DNA of 64,000 bases, taken from NCBI GenBank assembly GCA_963766765.1, contig CAVYBR010000004.1, positions 124,001-188,000 of the forward strand. The letters run 5' to 3'. Both the position numbers and the translations under genes were made by a program. The stretch is from JACCQS01 sp963766765. GTDB lineage: Bacteria; Actinomycetota; Actinomycetes; Mycobacteriales; Geodermatophilaceae. Below, one piece after another: positions 53,913-63,324 of this stretch (positions are counted from its first letter, which is position 1; each line of letters begins with the position of its first letter). The notes below the pieces were generated by a model. That model was not told the origin of the DNA. It ran no database searches and saw only the letters and a program-made list of their open reading frames with translations.

Positions 53913-54335
53913 GTGACTTCTGACCGTGGATTGGCCGTCGCGTCGACAGCATTCGGTGTGGCCACTGCGTTCGGCAGTGCCGTGTCAGCTAGGCATGACG
54001 TGCGCGGCCGGCCGTTCGGGATCTCTGTGCCGCTCTCGGTACGCAGCGGCCTGTTGCTCGGCTGGGGTGCGGGAGTCGCCGCCCCTTGGCCGATGCCGGC
54101 GGCCGCCCTCGTCGCCGCCGGCTTCGCGCGGCGCGGGCGGTTCACCGACACCGCCGGGATCGCTTGCCTCGGCCTGGGCCTGGGTTGCGTGGTGGGAACC
54201 CTCGTCGAGCCGGTGACGTATCGCCCGGCTTCACCACTCCCGGTTCGGGTCGCGATTCTGGTCAACCTGGGCGCCTCCCTGCTTCTTGCAGTCGCCGGCC
54301 TACGCGTGCTGCGCCAAGGGGTCTCGGTGGTCTGA
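53913..54335 (+). CDS. Four-helix small membrane protein
   Basis: A 140-residue protein from GTG 53913, with AAAGGAG 6 bases upstream. Four hydrophobic helices are predicted (about 6-20, 43-60, 76-95 and 115-133), with GGA-rich turns. It has no recognised family. It follows the FAD-oxidase locus and precedes the LLM oxidoreductase by 52 bp in the same orientation. Confidence 0.65.
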   Translation: MTSDRGLAVASTAFGVATAFGSAVSARHDVRGRPFGISVPLSVRSGLLLGWGAGVAAPWPMPAAALVAAGFARRGRFTDTAGIACLGLGLGCVVGTLVEPVTYRPASPLPVRVAILVNLGASLLLAVAGLRVLRQGVSVV

Positions 54336-54387
54336 TCATCGGTTGCGCGCTCGAGTGACCGTCAATTTCGCGGCCTAGGCTGCCGCA

Positions 54388-55272
54388 ATGCCACTCCGGG
54401 TCGGAATCCAGCTGCCAGAGGTCGAGCGTGACGTCCGCTGGCCTGAATACCGCACGATGGCTGGGGCCGCTGAGGAGGTCGGCTTCGACTCGCTCTGGGT
54501 CGGCGACCACCTCCTGTACCGCGGTGCCAGGTCCGAGCGCGGGCCCTGGGAGGCCTGGACCATGCTGGCCGCCCTGGCGGCGGTGACCGAACGGATCACT
54601 CTGGGTCCGCTCGTCGCCTGTGCTGGCTTCCATCCACCGGGCCTGATCGCCAAGATGGCCGCCACCCTCGACGAGATCAGCGGCGGTCGATTCGTCCTGG
54701 GCCTTGGCGCGGGCTGGAACAAGACCGAGTTCGGTGCGTTCGGGATTCCCTACGACCGGCCGGTGACGCGCTTCGCGGAGTCGTTCGCGATCATCCAGCG
54801 ACTGTTGCGCGGCGAACGGGTCAGCCTGCAAGGAGACTTCTTCCAGGCCGACGATGCCGTCCTGCTCCCCGCCCCCCGCCGGCCCGTGCCGGTGATGATC
54901 GGCTCCAACGGCCCGCGGATGCTCGCGCTCACACTGCCGTACGTGGATGGGTGGAACACCTGGTACGACGGGTACGGCAACTCAGCTGACGGGTTCAGCG
55001 CACTCAACGCGCGGATCACAGCAGCGGCGATGGAGGCAGGTCGGCGACCGGAAGACATCTCCCGCAGCGCCTGCGTCCTGGTCATAGTCGATCCCGCAGC
55101 CGGCGAGCGTTCGGACACCCCGGAGGCGCCCGGTATCGCGACGGACGATCTTCGTGATCATCTTGCCGCGCTCGAGGCGGCCGGCGCCGACGAGGTGATC
55201 CTCGTGGTCAGCCCGATCACGGAGCACTCGATCCGCCTGCTCGGCCAGGCCGCCGGGCTCTCCCCCCGTTGA
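54388..55272 (+). CDS. F420-dependent LLM-class oxidoreductase
   Basis: A 294-residue TIM-barrel flavin/F420 enzyme. Family phrases are LRVGIQLPEV, DSLWVGDHLLYR, RITLGPLVACAGFHPPGLIAKMAATLDEISGGR-like order and LGLGAGWNKTEF, then PVPVMIGSNGPRM. Actinobacterial members usually use F420. It might act with the adjacent oxidase module, but that is inference. Confidence 0.88.
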   Translation: MPLRVGIQLPEVERDVRWPEYRTMAGAAEEVGFDSLWVGDHLLYRGARSERGPWEAWTMLAALAAVTERITLGPLVACAGFHPPGLIAKMAATLDEISGGRFVLGLGAGWNKTEFGAFGIPYDRPVTRFAESFAIIQRLLRGERVSLQGDFFQADDAVLLPAPRRPVPVMIGSNGPRMLALTLPYVDGWNTWYDGYGNSADGFSALNARITAAAMEAGRRPEDISRSACVLVIVDPAAGERSDTPEAPGIATDDLRDHLAALEAAGADEVILVVSPITEHSIRLLGQAAGLSPR

Positions 55273-55293
55273 CGTCGCTCAGGCGGCGGCGGG

Positions 55294-58200
55294 TCAGGCG
55301 ACGGGAAGCGCGCTGACCAGCGCGAGGAGTTCCTCAGCGCTGGCCAAGTCGGACGGCCGAACCGTCTCGTTGTGTCTGACATAGACGAACGCGGCTTTCA
55401 CCTGATCCACCTCGACACCGGCCAATGCCGCCCAGGCGAGGCGATACGCAGCCAGCTGGATCGCTGCGGCTTGCTTGTCGACCCCCGTCGGCACCGCGCC
55501 GGTCTTCCAGTCGACTACCTCGAAACCGGTTGCTGCGTCTCCGAATACAGCATCCATCCGGCCCCGAAGTGAAAGTCCCTCACCGACGCGCACGTGGAAG
55601 GGAACTTCGACCTCGGTGGGCTCGCGATTGGCCCACGCGCTGGCCAGGAAGGCGGCCTTGAGTTCGTCGAGGTCCTCGTCAGGAGCAGCGTCGTCGTCGG
55701 CCGAACCGGGCAGTTCGTCCAAGTCGACCAAGCGGGTGGCGCCGAAGCGCCGCTCGAGCCAAGCGTGGAAGGCGGTTCCGCGTCGGGCAAGCGGAGCCGG
55801 AACCGAGGGCATCGGTCGGCGGATCCATTTCGCCAGCTGAACCGGACTGCGGCGCAGCGCAACGAGTTCGGACACCGAAAGCTGTGCCGGCACGGCGACG
55901 TCGATCGTCGTGGCCCGATGCTTATCCCGCTCGGCAAGCAACAGATCAACCTCGGCGTCCCAGGCAACAGACTCCAGCGTCATCGGGTCCTCGGGCGGGG
56001 ATGCCACGAGCGCGGCCGCAGACTCCCGGGCGGCCCGACGGGCCGGCGGCAGCGGATCGACCGGCCAGAGCAGTTCGGGGAAGTCCTCGGACATCGGATT
56101 GGTCGCGTCGTCGTCCGGCGCCTGCGTCCAATCCGCCACGAGGCCTCCGGCGCCCGCGGCCGCGGTGGCGTGCGTACGAATCAGCTCGAGGACCGGTGAG
56201 GCTCCGCGCGCTGTGGTGACGGCCGGCGTCCACCAGCTGCCCGAGCACAGCAACGTGGTCCGAGCTCTGGTCACCGCCACGTACGCCAGCCGCAATTCCT
56301 CGATGCCCGCGGCCTCTTGAAAGGCCCGTTTGGCCTCGAGAACGGCCGTCTCGAGAGACTTCTGGTCGGTGACGCCGGTCAGATCGAGATCGGGCAGGTA
56401 GTCCCGGTCGCCACACAGGGACACCGGGAGGTGGCCAGGATCGGTCAGCCAGTGCTCTGTCCGGCTGGCGACGTTCTGCGGGAAGACGTCCTTGGTCAGC
56501 CCGGGCACGGCCACGACATCCCATTCGAGCCCCTTCGCGCCGTGCACGGTCAGCAGCGAGACGGCTTCATCCGAGGTCTGCACCTCGCCGGGCTCCAGTC
56601 CCCGCTCCTCGTCCTCGGCTGCCGCCAAGTAACTGAGGAAGGCCGCCAGAGACGGCACCTCGGCGATCCGGGTGAACTCTTCAGCAACCTCGTGCAACGC
56701 CTGCAGGTGCGCTTGAGCGCGGGCATGCGTGACACCGGGTCGTACGGCCACCTCGATGTCCAATCCGAGCGTTCCGACGACATCGTCGATCAGGTCGGCC
56801 AACGAGACCCCGCTGCGTTGACGGAGCAAGGACAACTCCTGATTGAGGGCAGTCAACCGGCGATGCCCCTCCGCTGAGTACGCGGTTGCTGGACCGAGGT
56901 CGTCGAGCGCCTCGATCAGACTTCCGGTCTCCTCTGCGGCGCCCGACGGCGGCGCAGCAGCCCGCTCCCCGCCCGGCCCCGCCCGGGCATCCGAGTCGAG
57001 ACCTGGCAACTGCTGCCGGGTCAGCCAGCGGGCGCGCTTGCCCAGAGCCATCAGGTCACGGGGGCCGATCCGCCAGCGAGGGCCGACCAGCAGTCGGCCG
57101 ATCGCATCACCGGAGCTCGGATCGGAGATGACCCGCAGGGTCGCGACGACGTCGGAGACTTCGGGCTCATCGATGAGTCCACCCAGGCCGAGCACCTCGA
57201 CCGGGACATCGCGCTCCCGCAGCGCGGCGGCCACTGGTCGCAGTAGTGACCGGGCCCGGGACAGCACCGCGAAGGATTGGCCCGCCGGTCGGATCTTCCA
57301 TCGCCTGGCGATCTCGTCGGCGAGCCAGGTGACCTCATCGGTTTGGGTGTTCAGGAGCGCGCAGACGATCTCGCCGGGATCGGTCCGCGATGGTGCAGGA
57401 ACCAAGGTGACGACCGGAAGTTCGGCGTCGGCGCAGCGTTTCGCTATGTCGTTGGCGACAGCGAGGATCCCCGCGCCGTTACGCCAGCTGACTGAGAGCG
57501 GGAAGACGTTGTCCCGCGGCGACCTCGGCGCGATGGCGCCGTTGCCGAAGCGGCGAGCGAACTCGCGCATGTTTCCAGTCGATGCGCCACGCCAGCCGTA
57601 GATCGCTTGGGAGGGATCGCCGACCGCTGTGACCGGGTGCCCACCACCGAACAGCCTCGACATGAGTTCGAGCTGGCCGTAGCTCGTGTCCTGGAACTCG
57701 TCCAGCAACACCGCCCTGTAGCGCTGCCGCTCCATGGCCCCGACAACCGGCGACGCGGCGGCGATCTGTGCTGCCAGGGAGACCTGATCTGAGTAGTCGA
57801 TGACGCCGGCCGAGCGCTTGCGGGCGCGGTAGGCCTCCACCAGCGGCAACAGTTTGAGTCGCAACCGCTGCCGCTCAAGGAGCGGACGGACCTTCGCGTA
57901 GACCGGGTTGCCGCTGTAGCTGCCGGATCGCGGCAGCCCTTCGATCAGCTCGAGCAGCGTTGTCGTGAACGTCCGCAACATGTCCGGCTCCACCTCGTGC
58001 TCGGCCATGGCCGCGGACAGGGCGAGGACATCCATGGTCACGGTGCTCGGCGCCAGGGTGACGTCTTTCATGTCGCCGGCGTAATCCTCGACCAGGCTGG
58101 CGGCATGTCCCCAGCTCATCGCCTGGCCGATGACCTCGGCACTGGGCTCCGCGCCGATCCGAGGTCCGTGCTCGACGACGATGCCGGCCGCGTACGAGTT

Positions 58201-58557
58201 GTACGTCGAGACCCGCGGCTGCCCGATCTCGAGGGCCGCCAACAATTCCGCTGAGAGCCCGCCGACCCCGGCCAGTCGGGCAAGCCGGTGCCGGATGCGC
58301 TCGGCCAATTCCCCCGCGGCCTTGCGAGTGAAGGTCAGGCCGAGTACATCGTCAGGCGCGACAAGGTCGTTCGCGATCAGGAAGACCACCCGCGCGGCCA
58401 TGGTCTCGGTCTTGCCCGAACCGGCTCCGGCAAGAACCAGTCCCGGCGTCAGCGGCGCTTCGATGACCTCGCGCTGCTCGTCAGTCGGCAGCGGCTGTTC
58501 GAGTGCCCGCGCCAACCTTTCTGCCGACCAGTCGAGTATCCCGATCTCTCGGCTCAC
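55294..58557 (-). CDS. adnB: AdnB subunit of the AdnAB double-strand-break-resecting helicase-nuclease
   Basis: The 1087-residue protein is a UvrD-like motor with Walker A GAGSGKT (44-50), Walker B LLDEFQDTS, GDPSQAIYGWRGA and motif VI YVAVTRART. It is followed by a RecB-type nuclease (RRGTAFHAWLERR, GRMDAVF, VVDWKTG and QLAAYR). The catalytic Asp and DWK are intact. The pair resects DNA ends in place of RecBCD. The start is a GTG at 58557, overlapping the adnA stop by 4 bases (GTGA). The nominal longer frame to 58593 is in the adnA end. Confidence 0.93.
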   Translation of the reverse strand: MSREIGILDWSAERLARALEQPLPTDEQREVIEAPLTPGLVLAGAGSGKTETMAARVVFLIANDLVAPDDVLGLTFTRKAAGELAERIRHRLARLAGVGGLSAELLAALEIGQPRVSTYNSYAAGIVVEHGPRIGAEPSAEVIGQAMSWGHAASLVEDYAGDMKDVTLAPSTVTMDVLALSAAMAEHEVEPDMLRTFTTTLLELIEGLPRSGSYSGNPVYAKVRPLLERQRLRLKLLPLVEAYRARKRSAGVIDYSDQVSLAAQIAAASPVVGAMERQRYRAVLLDEFQDTSYGQLELMSRLFGGGHPVTAVGDPSQAIYGWRGASTGNMREFARRFGNGAIAPRSPRDNVFPLSVSWRNGAGILAVANDIAKRCADAELPVVTLVPAPSRTDPGEIVCALLNTQTDEVTWLADEIARRWKIRPAGQSFAVLSRARSLLRPVAAALRERDVPVEVLGLGGLIDEPEVSDVVATLRVISDPSSGDAIGRLLVGPRWRIGPRDLMALGKRARWLTRQQLPGLDSDARAGPGGERAAAPPSGAAEETGSLIEALDDLGPATAYSAEGHRRLTALNQELSLLRQRSGVSLADLIDDVVGTLGLDIEVAVRPGVTHARAQAHLQALHEVAEEFTRIAEVPSLAAFLSYLAAAEDEERGLEPGEVQTSDEAVSLLTVHGAKGLEWDVVAVPGLTKDVFPQNVASRTEHWLTDPGHLPVSLCGDRDYLPDLDLTGVTDQKSLETAVLEAKRAFQEAAGIEELRLAYVAVTRARTTLLCSGSWWTPAVTTARGASPVLELIRTHATAAAGAGGLVADWTQAPDDDATNPMSEDFPELLWPVDPLPPARRAARESAAALVASPPEDPMTLESVAWDAEVDLLLAERDKHRATTIDVAVPAQLSVSELVALRRSPVQLAKWIRRPMPSVPAPLARRGTAFHAWLERRFGATRLVDLDELPGSADDDAAPDEDLDELKAAFLASAWANREPTEVEVPFHVRVGEGLSLRGRMDAVFGDAATGFEVVDWKTGAVPTGVDKQAAAIQLAAYRLAWAALAGVEVDQVKAAFVYVRHNETVRPSDLASAEELLALVSALPVA

Positions 58558-61500
58558 CGAGTCACCTGCTGTCCGGTGGCGTGCAGCGGGCAACTCCGCC
58601 GGGTTGGGCAGCGATCGCAGCCCGGGTTCACCCGGGCAAGGAACGTCGCCGCCGACATTCCGTCCACCGCCGTACCGATCGATTCGACAACCCAGTTGGG
58701 CTCAGGATCGTCGTGCAGCGGGGCCTGACGTTGCTCCGGGGTGTTCCCGCCGGCCCTGAGCTGGACCAGCGCTGCCCCACCCGAGACGTCACCCGCCTCG
58801 AATCCACCGGCCTCGACCGCGACCTGATACACCCCGAGTTGCCCGTTGCGTTTGAGATCCTCCCGGCGCACCTTGGATGAACCGGTCTTGAGGTCCACGA
58901 CGACCAGCCTGCCCTGCGCATCTCGTTCGAGACGGTCCACCTGACCGGTGATCAGGGCGCGTCCGATCGTGACCTCGAAGGGCAGTTCGACGCCCACGAC
59001 TTCGCGCGGATTGGAGTCCAGCCAGGTCAGGAACCGGCTCAACATGTCGTAGGCCTTGGCGAGATTGCCCTCCCGTACCCAGCCCGTGCCCGGGTCCAGG
59101 TCGATCATCAAGCCTTTCAATACGGCTTCGGCGTCCGCCACGTCGAGCGTGCCGCTTGCGATCCGTTCGGCGACGCCGTGCAGGGCAGTACCGACTGCCT
59201 GCCGGAAGCCGTCCGTGGAGGTTGCGCCGGCGGACTCCAGTAGCCAACGCAACGGACACTCGAGAAAGCGATCGATCCTCGATGGCGATACGCGGACCAA
59301 CTCGTCGTCGGCAACCAACGGTGCGTCGTCGGAGACCGGGACCAATCCCCACCAGCCAGCCGGGTCGGCCCCCTCGACGCCTGCCTCCGCCAGCCGGCGC
59401 AGGGCGCGGGCCGCACCGGCTTTGCGCTCGGCATCGCCTTTGACTTTGGCCGCATTGCCTTTGGGCACTGGGCCTTCCAGGACGCGGCGAAGTTCGACGA
59501 CCAGAGCCGGCAACGTCGTGGGCCGACTGACCTCGGTGACCGGCCGCGATTCGTCTGGGCCGAGTGGGTCGACGAGATCGAGGAATCGCGAGGGAACGTC
59601 GTCACTGCGGGAGGCGCCGTCGACTGCGCTGATCAGAATTCGCCGGCGGGCCCGGGTCACGGCGACGTAGAACAGTCGCCGTTCCTCGGAGAGCGCGCTC
59701 GCATGGGCATCAGGCAGCGGTGCGTCCTGTCCGGCAGCTAGGTCAGTGAGATCTGCCGTGCCGAGGAGAGTTCCGCGGTGTCGCAGGTCGGGCCAGAGAC
59801 CCTCCTGTACGGCGGCGACCGCGACCACATCCCACTCGAGGCCTTTCGCGGCGTGCGCGGTAAGGATGCGCACGGATTCCCCGCGGGGGGCACGGGGTGC
59901 CCCAGCATCCGCTGGGATTTGTTGCGCCGCAACGTGATCGATGAAGGCGACCGCCTCGACGTGCGGCAGCCGGTCGACGAAATGTCCGGCCGCGTCAAAC
60001 AGCGCCAGCACCGCATCGAGATCTCGGTCGGCAATGTCACCGCGCGGGCCTCCGGCGGCACTTGCTGCCGCCCACGAGCCGGCAAGTCCACTTCGCTGCC
60101 AGAGAACCCAGAGTGCGTCCTCAACACTGCCGCCGGCGCGGACCGTGTCTCGGACAGCCTCGAGGAGCCCGGCCACGCGCACCGCCGAGTCCGCGATCTG
60201 CGGTGGCAGGGCGATCAGTCCAGCCGAGTCGGCCAACGCCGAGGTGATCAGACCGGGGCTCGCCGACCCGGCTGGACCGAATCCGCCGACCGGGCTGCCG
60301 GCGGCGAGGGCTTGCTGGCGTAGCAGGCGGCGAAGTTTGCGCAGGTCCAACGTGTCAGCGCGGCCCAGGGGCGAGGTGAGAAGTGCCTCGGCTACCGGCT
60401 CGTCGATGAAGTCGGGGGCCAGCGCTGCACGCAGGAACAACAACAGCACAGCGGCAGCGGGCTGCTCGGACAGCGGAAGGTCCTCCTCCGCGACGGCCAC
60501 CGGGACGCCGGCCGCACCCAGCGCACGACGCAGGATGGGAAGTGACCGCGCGGTAGACCGCGCCAGAACGGCCATTTCGGACCACGGGGTGCCATCGCTG
60601 AGGTGGGCCGAGCGGAGTTTCTCGGCGATCCACGCGGCCTCGTCTCCGACGGAGGCGAACGCCCGGACAGTGACCTCTCCAGGTGGCACGCCCGGCGCGG
60701 CAGACAACTGCCGATGCGCGGATACCCCGGGCAGTCCATTCGCTACCACCCGCGACGTGGCGAGCAACTGTGCCCCGCCGCGGCGAGACACCGACAGCGC
60801 AAGCTGCGGAGTCGAGCCACCCCCTGCAGGTGTGAACCGGTCAGCGAAGTCCGCCATGGCATGCGGGTCGGTGCCACGGAAGCGATAGATGGACTGGTCG
60901 GGATCGCCCACCACCACCAAGTTGCCGTGCTTGCCGACAAGAAGTTCGAGGAGATCGACCTGGGCGGGGTCGACGTCCTGGTATTCGTCGACGAAAACCC
61001 AACGGAGCCGGCCGGTCTCGGCCCGGAGCAGCCCGCGGTCCGCGCGCAACTCCCCGCCCGCGCTGCGCACCAGTTCGGCGGGGTCGTACCCGCGCGCGTC
61101 GACGGTGCTTGATCCTGCGAGCGAGGTGACCCCGAGATATTGCTGCAGGAAGTCACCGGCCGCTACCCACTCCGGCCGGCCGTGCTTCGTGCCCCATGTG
61201 CGCAACCCGGCCGGTGTGATCTGCCGCTCGACACAGCGCAGCACGAGATCACGCAGTTCGGCAGCAAAGCCGGCAGTCCCCAAGGCGGCACGAATATCAG
61301 TCGGCCAGGCAATTCCTTCACCCGCGCGGTCGCCGGCGAGCAATTCACGGATCAGTAGGTCCTGCTCGGCGCCGGTCAGGAGCCTGGGCGGCGGTTCGCC
61401 GCGGAGCTGAGCGGCCCGCCGGAGCAACCCGTAGGCATAGGAGTGAAAGGTGCGAGCCAGAGGCTCGCGAACAGTGGCGCCCACGCGTTCGGTGATGCGC

Positions 61501-61760
61501 TCTCGTAACTCCGCGGCCGCTCGGCGGCTGAAGGTCAGCACGAGGATCTGTTCGGGATCCACACCGGCGGCGATGCGCGCCGCCACCGCCTCGACGATCG
61601 TGGTGGTCTTGCCCGTCCCGGGGCCGGCGAGGACGACGAGCGGACCGCCGGGGTGATCCACGACCGATTGCTGCTCGGCATCGAGCAGCGGGGGCTCGAC
61701 CGCCGGTGGCGCGGCAGTTCGGACGAGCCGATAGCCGGACTTGGTGGTGCGCTCACTCAC
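58554..61760 (-). CDS. adnA: AdnA subunit of the AdnAB helicase-nuclease
   Basis: The 1068-residue protein has Walker A GPGTGKT (46-52), VFVDEYQDVD, GDPDQSIYRFRGTD, a motif V (TAHAAKGLEWD) and motif VI YVAVTRARRR. The C-terminal nuclease has QVDRLERD, VVDLKTG and GQLGVYQ, with the Asp and DLK catalytic triad intact. Cysteines in ECPLRW and CDRCPTRRSC fit the AddB-type 4Fe-4S cluster. Gene order adnA-adnB, sizes and overlap match mycobacteria. The start is a GTG at 61760. Confidence 0.93.
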   Translation of the reverse strand: MSERTTKSGYRLVRTAAPPAVEPPLLDAEQQSVVDHPGGPLVVLAGPGTGKTTTIVEAVAARIAAGVDPEQILVLTFSRRAAAELRERITERVGATVREPLARTFHSYAYGLLRRAAQLRGEPPPRLLTGAEQDLLIRELLAGDRAGEGIAWPTDIRAALGTAGFAAELRDLVLRCVERQITPAGLRTWGTKHGRPEWVAAGDFLQQYLGVTSLAGSSTVDARGYDPAELVRSAGGELRADRGLLRAETGRLRWVFVDEYQDVDPAQVDLLELLVGKHGNLVVVGDPDQSIYRFRGTDPHAMADFADRFTPAGGGSTPQLALSVSRRGGAQLLATSRVVANGLPGVSAHRQLSAAPGVPPGEVTVRAFASVGDEAAWIAEKLRSAHLSDGTPWSEMAVLARSTARSLPILRRALGAAGVPVAVAEEDLPLSEQPAAAVLLLFLRAALAPDFIDEPVAEALLTSPLGRADTLDLRKLRRLLRQQALAAGSPVGGFGPAGSASPGLITSALADSAGLIALPPQIADSAVRVAGLLEAVRDTVRAGGSVEDALWVLWQRSGLAGSWAAASAAGGPRGDIADRDLDAVLALFDAAGHFVDRLPHVEAVAFIDHVAAQQIPADAGAPRAPRGESVRILTAHAAKGLEWDVVAVAAVQEGLWPDLRHRGTLLGTADLTDLAAGQDAPLPDAHASALSEERRLFYVAVTRARRRILISAVDGASRSDDVPSRFLDLVDPLGPDESRPVTEVSRPTTLPALVVELRRVLEGPVPKGNAAKVKGDAERKAGAARALRRLAEAGVEGADPAGWWGLVPVSDDAPLVADDELVRVSPSRIDRFLECPLRWLLESAGATSTDGFRQAVGTALHGVAERIASGTLDVADAEAVLKGLMIDLDPGTGWVREGNLAKAYDMLSRFLTWLDSNPREVVGVELPFEVTIGRALITGQVDRLERDAQGRLVVVDLKTGSSKVRREDLKRNGQLGVYQVAVEAGGFEAGDVSGGAALVQLRAGGNTPEQRQAPLHDDPEPNWVVESIGTAVDGMSAATFLARVNPGCDRCPTRRSCPLHATGQQVTR

Positions 61761-61875
61761 CCGAGGCGCTCCCGTGGACAGGCATATTCGCGAAGCTACC
61801 CGCCGGCTCCGACGTCACCGCGTAGATCGAGCGACGAGCCGGGCGCGCGTCGATGCCGCGACCGCGTCGACTGCC

Positions 61876-63006
61876 TCAGATGGTGAACGCGAGGAACTGC
61901 GTGAATGCGGTCGGACTGAAGTTGTTGTCGCTCACGAAGACGACTGTCTGACCGCCGTCCGGGAGGGTGGGGCCGAACGCGAGGCCCTCCAGGTTGTCCA
62001 GGGTCAAGCCCAGCACGTCGAAGTCGTAGAGCAGGGTCTTGGTCACCGGCTGGATCCCGGCCAGGTTCGCGGGCAGGGTTGGCGTCCCCTGGACGTTGGT
62101 CGCTCCGGCGGTGTCGACCAGGTAGAGGCGGGCCTCGTTGCCCGCGCCGACGGAGAAGCTCCGCTCCATCACCAGCATGCGCGTCGGGCTCAGGGGGAAC
62201 ACGTCGACGATTCCGTTCACGCTGAAGGCATCGGGCGGGATGGGCGCTTCCTGCACCGGCTCGACGATGTAGACGAACTCGCGGTCCAGCCGACCGAACT
62301 GGTTGTAGCGCAGCAACCTTGCCGCGCTCGTCGTCGTCAGCGTCGCAGCGGGCCCGTCCTGGGCCAGCGCATTCTCGGTGGCCGTGAAGAGATTGCCCTC
62401 GGGGCTGTACCCGGCACTTTCGAAGCCCAGGTTCGTACGGACCCCGGCGGTCCCACTAGGAGCGGGGTCGTAGTAGTCGGGCACCGGACGGTTGATGATC
62501 TGCCGACCGGACAGCCCGAACTCGCGGACCCACGGTGCCTGGAGCTGCGAGGCGTCCCCCTCGGACGTGATGATGAGCGTGCGTCGTGGTGTCAGCGCGA
62601 TCGACTCCGGATCGAGGCTGAGCGGTGCGAATGTCCGTCCTCGTGGGTCGCGCAGGGTCGTGACATCCAGGACTGACACATCTCCGTCGTCCAGTGTTCC
62701 GTCCGAGAGGTCGATGTCCAGCGTGTAGTAGCGAGCCGGCTGCAGTTGGCTCCGGTCGTCACAGATCGCGTAGTAGACGTCCAGTTGCGCGTCGTAGGCG
62801 AGCCCGGACAGGCCCCCGACCTCGGTGCCCTCGAACATCACTCCGGTCGGGAGGATCTCCTCCCCGATGAACTCGGGCACTGCGCTGGCCCCGATGTCGG
62901 CGGGACCCGCGGCGGCTGTCGGGAGGCCCAGACTCAGGCCGCAGGCCACCGCGATCGCACAGATCGCCGCCCGCCGGCCGGAGCGCAGGAACGTGGACTG
63001 GGTCAT
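61876..63006 (-). CDS. Secreted phytase-like esterase (esterase-like activity of phytase family)
   Basis: A 376-residue protein with a signal peptide (about residues 1-33, ending TAAAGP). The core is a beta-propeller-like domain with GGLSGLAYD near the N-terminus, SLDPESIA, TSEGD, FESAGYSPEG and NLEGLAFGPTLPDGG, which are typical of this family. It would be extracellular; the real substrate is unknown. It lies 115 bp upstream of adnA in the same orientation, possibly in one transcript. Confidence 0.83.
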   Translation of the reverse strand: MTQSTFLRSGRRAAICAIAVACGLSLGLPTAAAGPADIGASAVPEFIGEEILPTGVMFEGTEVGGLSGLAYDAQLDVYYAICDDRSQLQPARYYTLDIDLSDGTLDDGDVSVLDVTTLRDPRGRTFAPLSLDPESIALTPRRTLIITSEGDASQLQAPWVREFGLSGRQIINRPVPDYYDPAPSGTAGVRTNLGFESAGYSPEGNLFTATENALAQDGPAATLTTTSAARLLRYNQFGRLDREFVYIVEPVQEAPIPPDAFSVNGIVDVFPLSPTRMLVMERSFSVGAGNEARLYLVDTAGATNVQGTPTLPANLAGIQPVTKTLLYDFDVLGLTLDNLEGLAFGPTLPDGGQTVVFVSDNNFSPTAFTQFLAFTI

Positions 63007-63121
63007 GAGGCCTCCGAACAGAGCGGGTCAGCAGCCGACAAGGTACCGGCGCGGGCCACCCGGTGTCAGCAAGCCCTACGACGCTCTTTCCCGCGCTGCC
63101 GGGTCACGTGCGGTGCACGCG

Positions 63122-63241
63122 TCACATCGAGCGGATCTTGAGGTACCGCTGGACGTCCGGGATCGACCTGACCCCGATGATCGCGGCCCCCGCCACTGCC
63201 GCGATGAACACCCAGGTTGTGAGTTTTCCGACTACTTCCAT
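63122..63241 (-). CDS. DUF6893-like small single-helix membrane protein
   Basis: A 39-residue protein (ATG 63241, TGA 63122-63124) with GGGAG 7 bases upstream. One helix spans about residues 10-25 and the ending is VRSIPDVQRYLKIRSM, which resembles actinobacterial DUF6893 proteins. It is transcribed toward the esterase gene. Function unknown. Confidence 0.7.
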   Translation of the reverse strand: MEVVGKLTTWVFIAAVAGAAIIGVRSIPDVQRYLKIRSM

Positions 63242-63324
63242 GCTGGGGCTCCCGTCTCTGTGCCAAACAAGTTACCGCGCACAACGGGATCCCGGATCGA
63301 AAAGTTTCCGGCGGCGGCTCGCTC

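Noticed and set aside
53807..54265. Upstream extension of the 77-residue membrane ORF
   Set aside because: It is antisense to the four-helix membrane protein gene.
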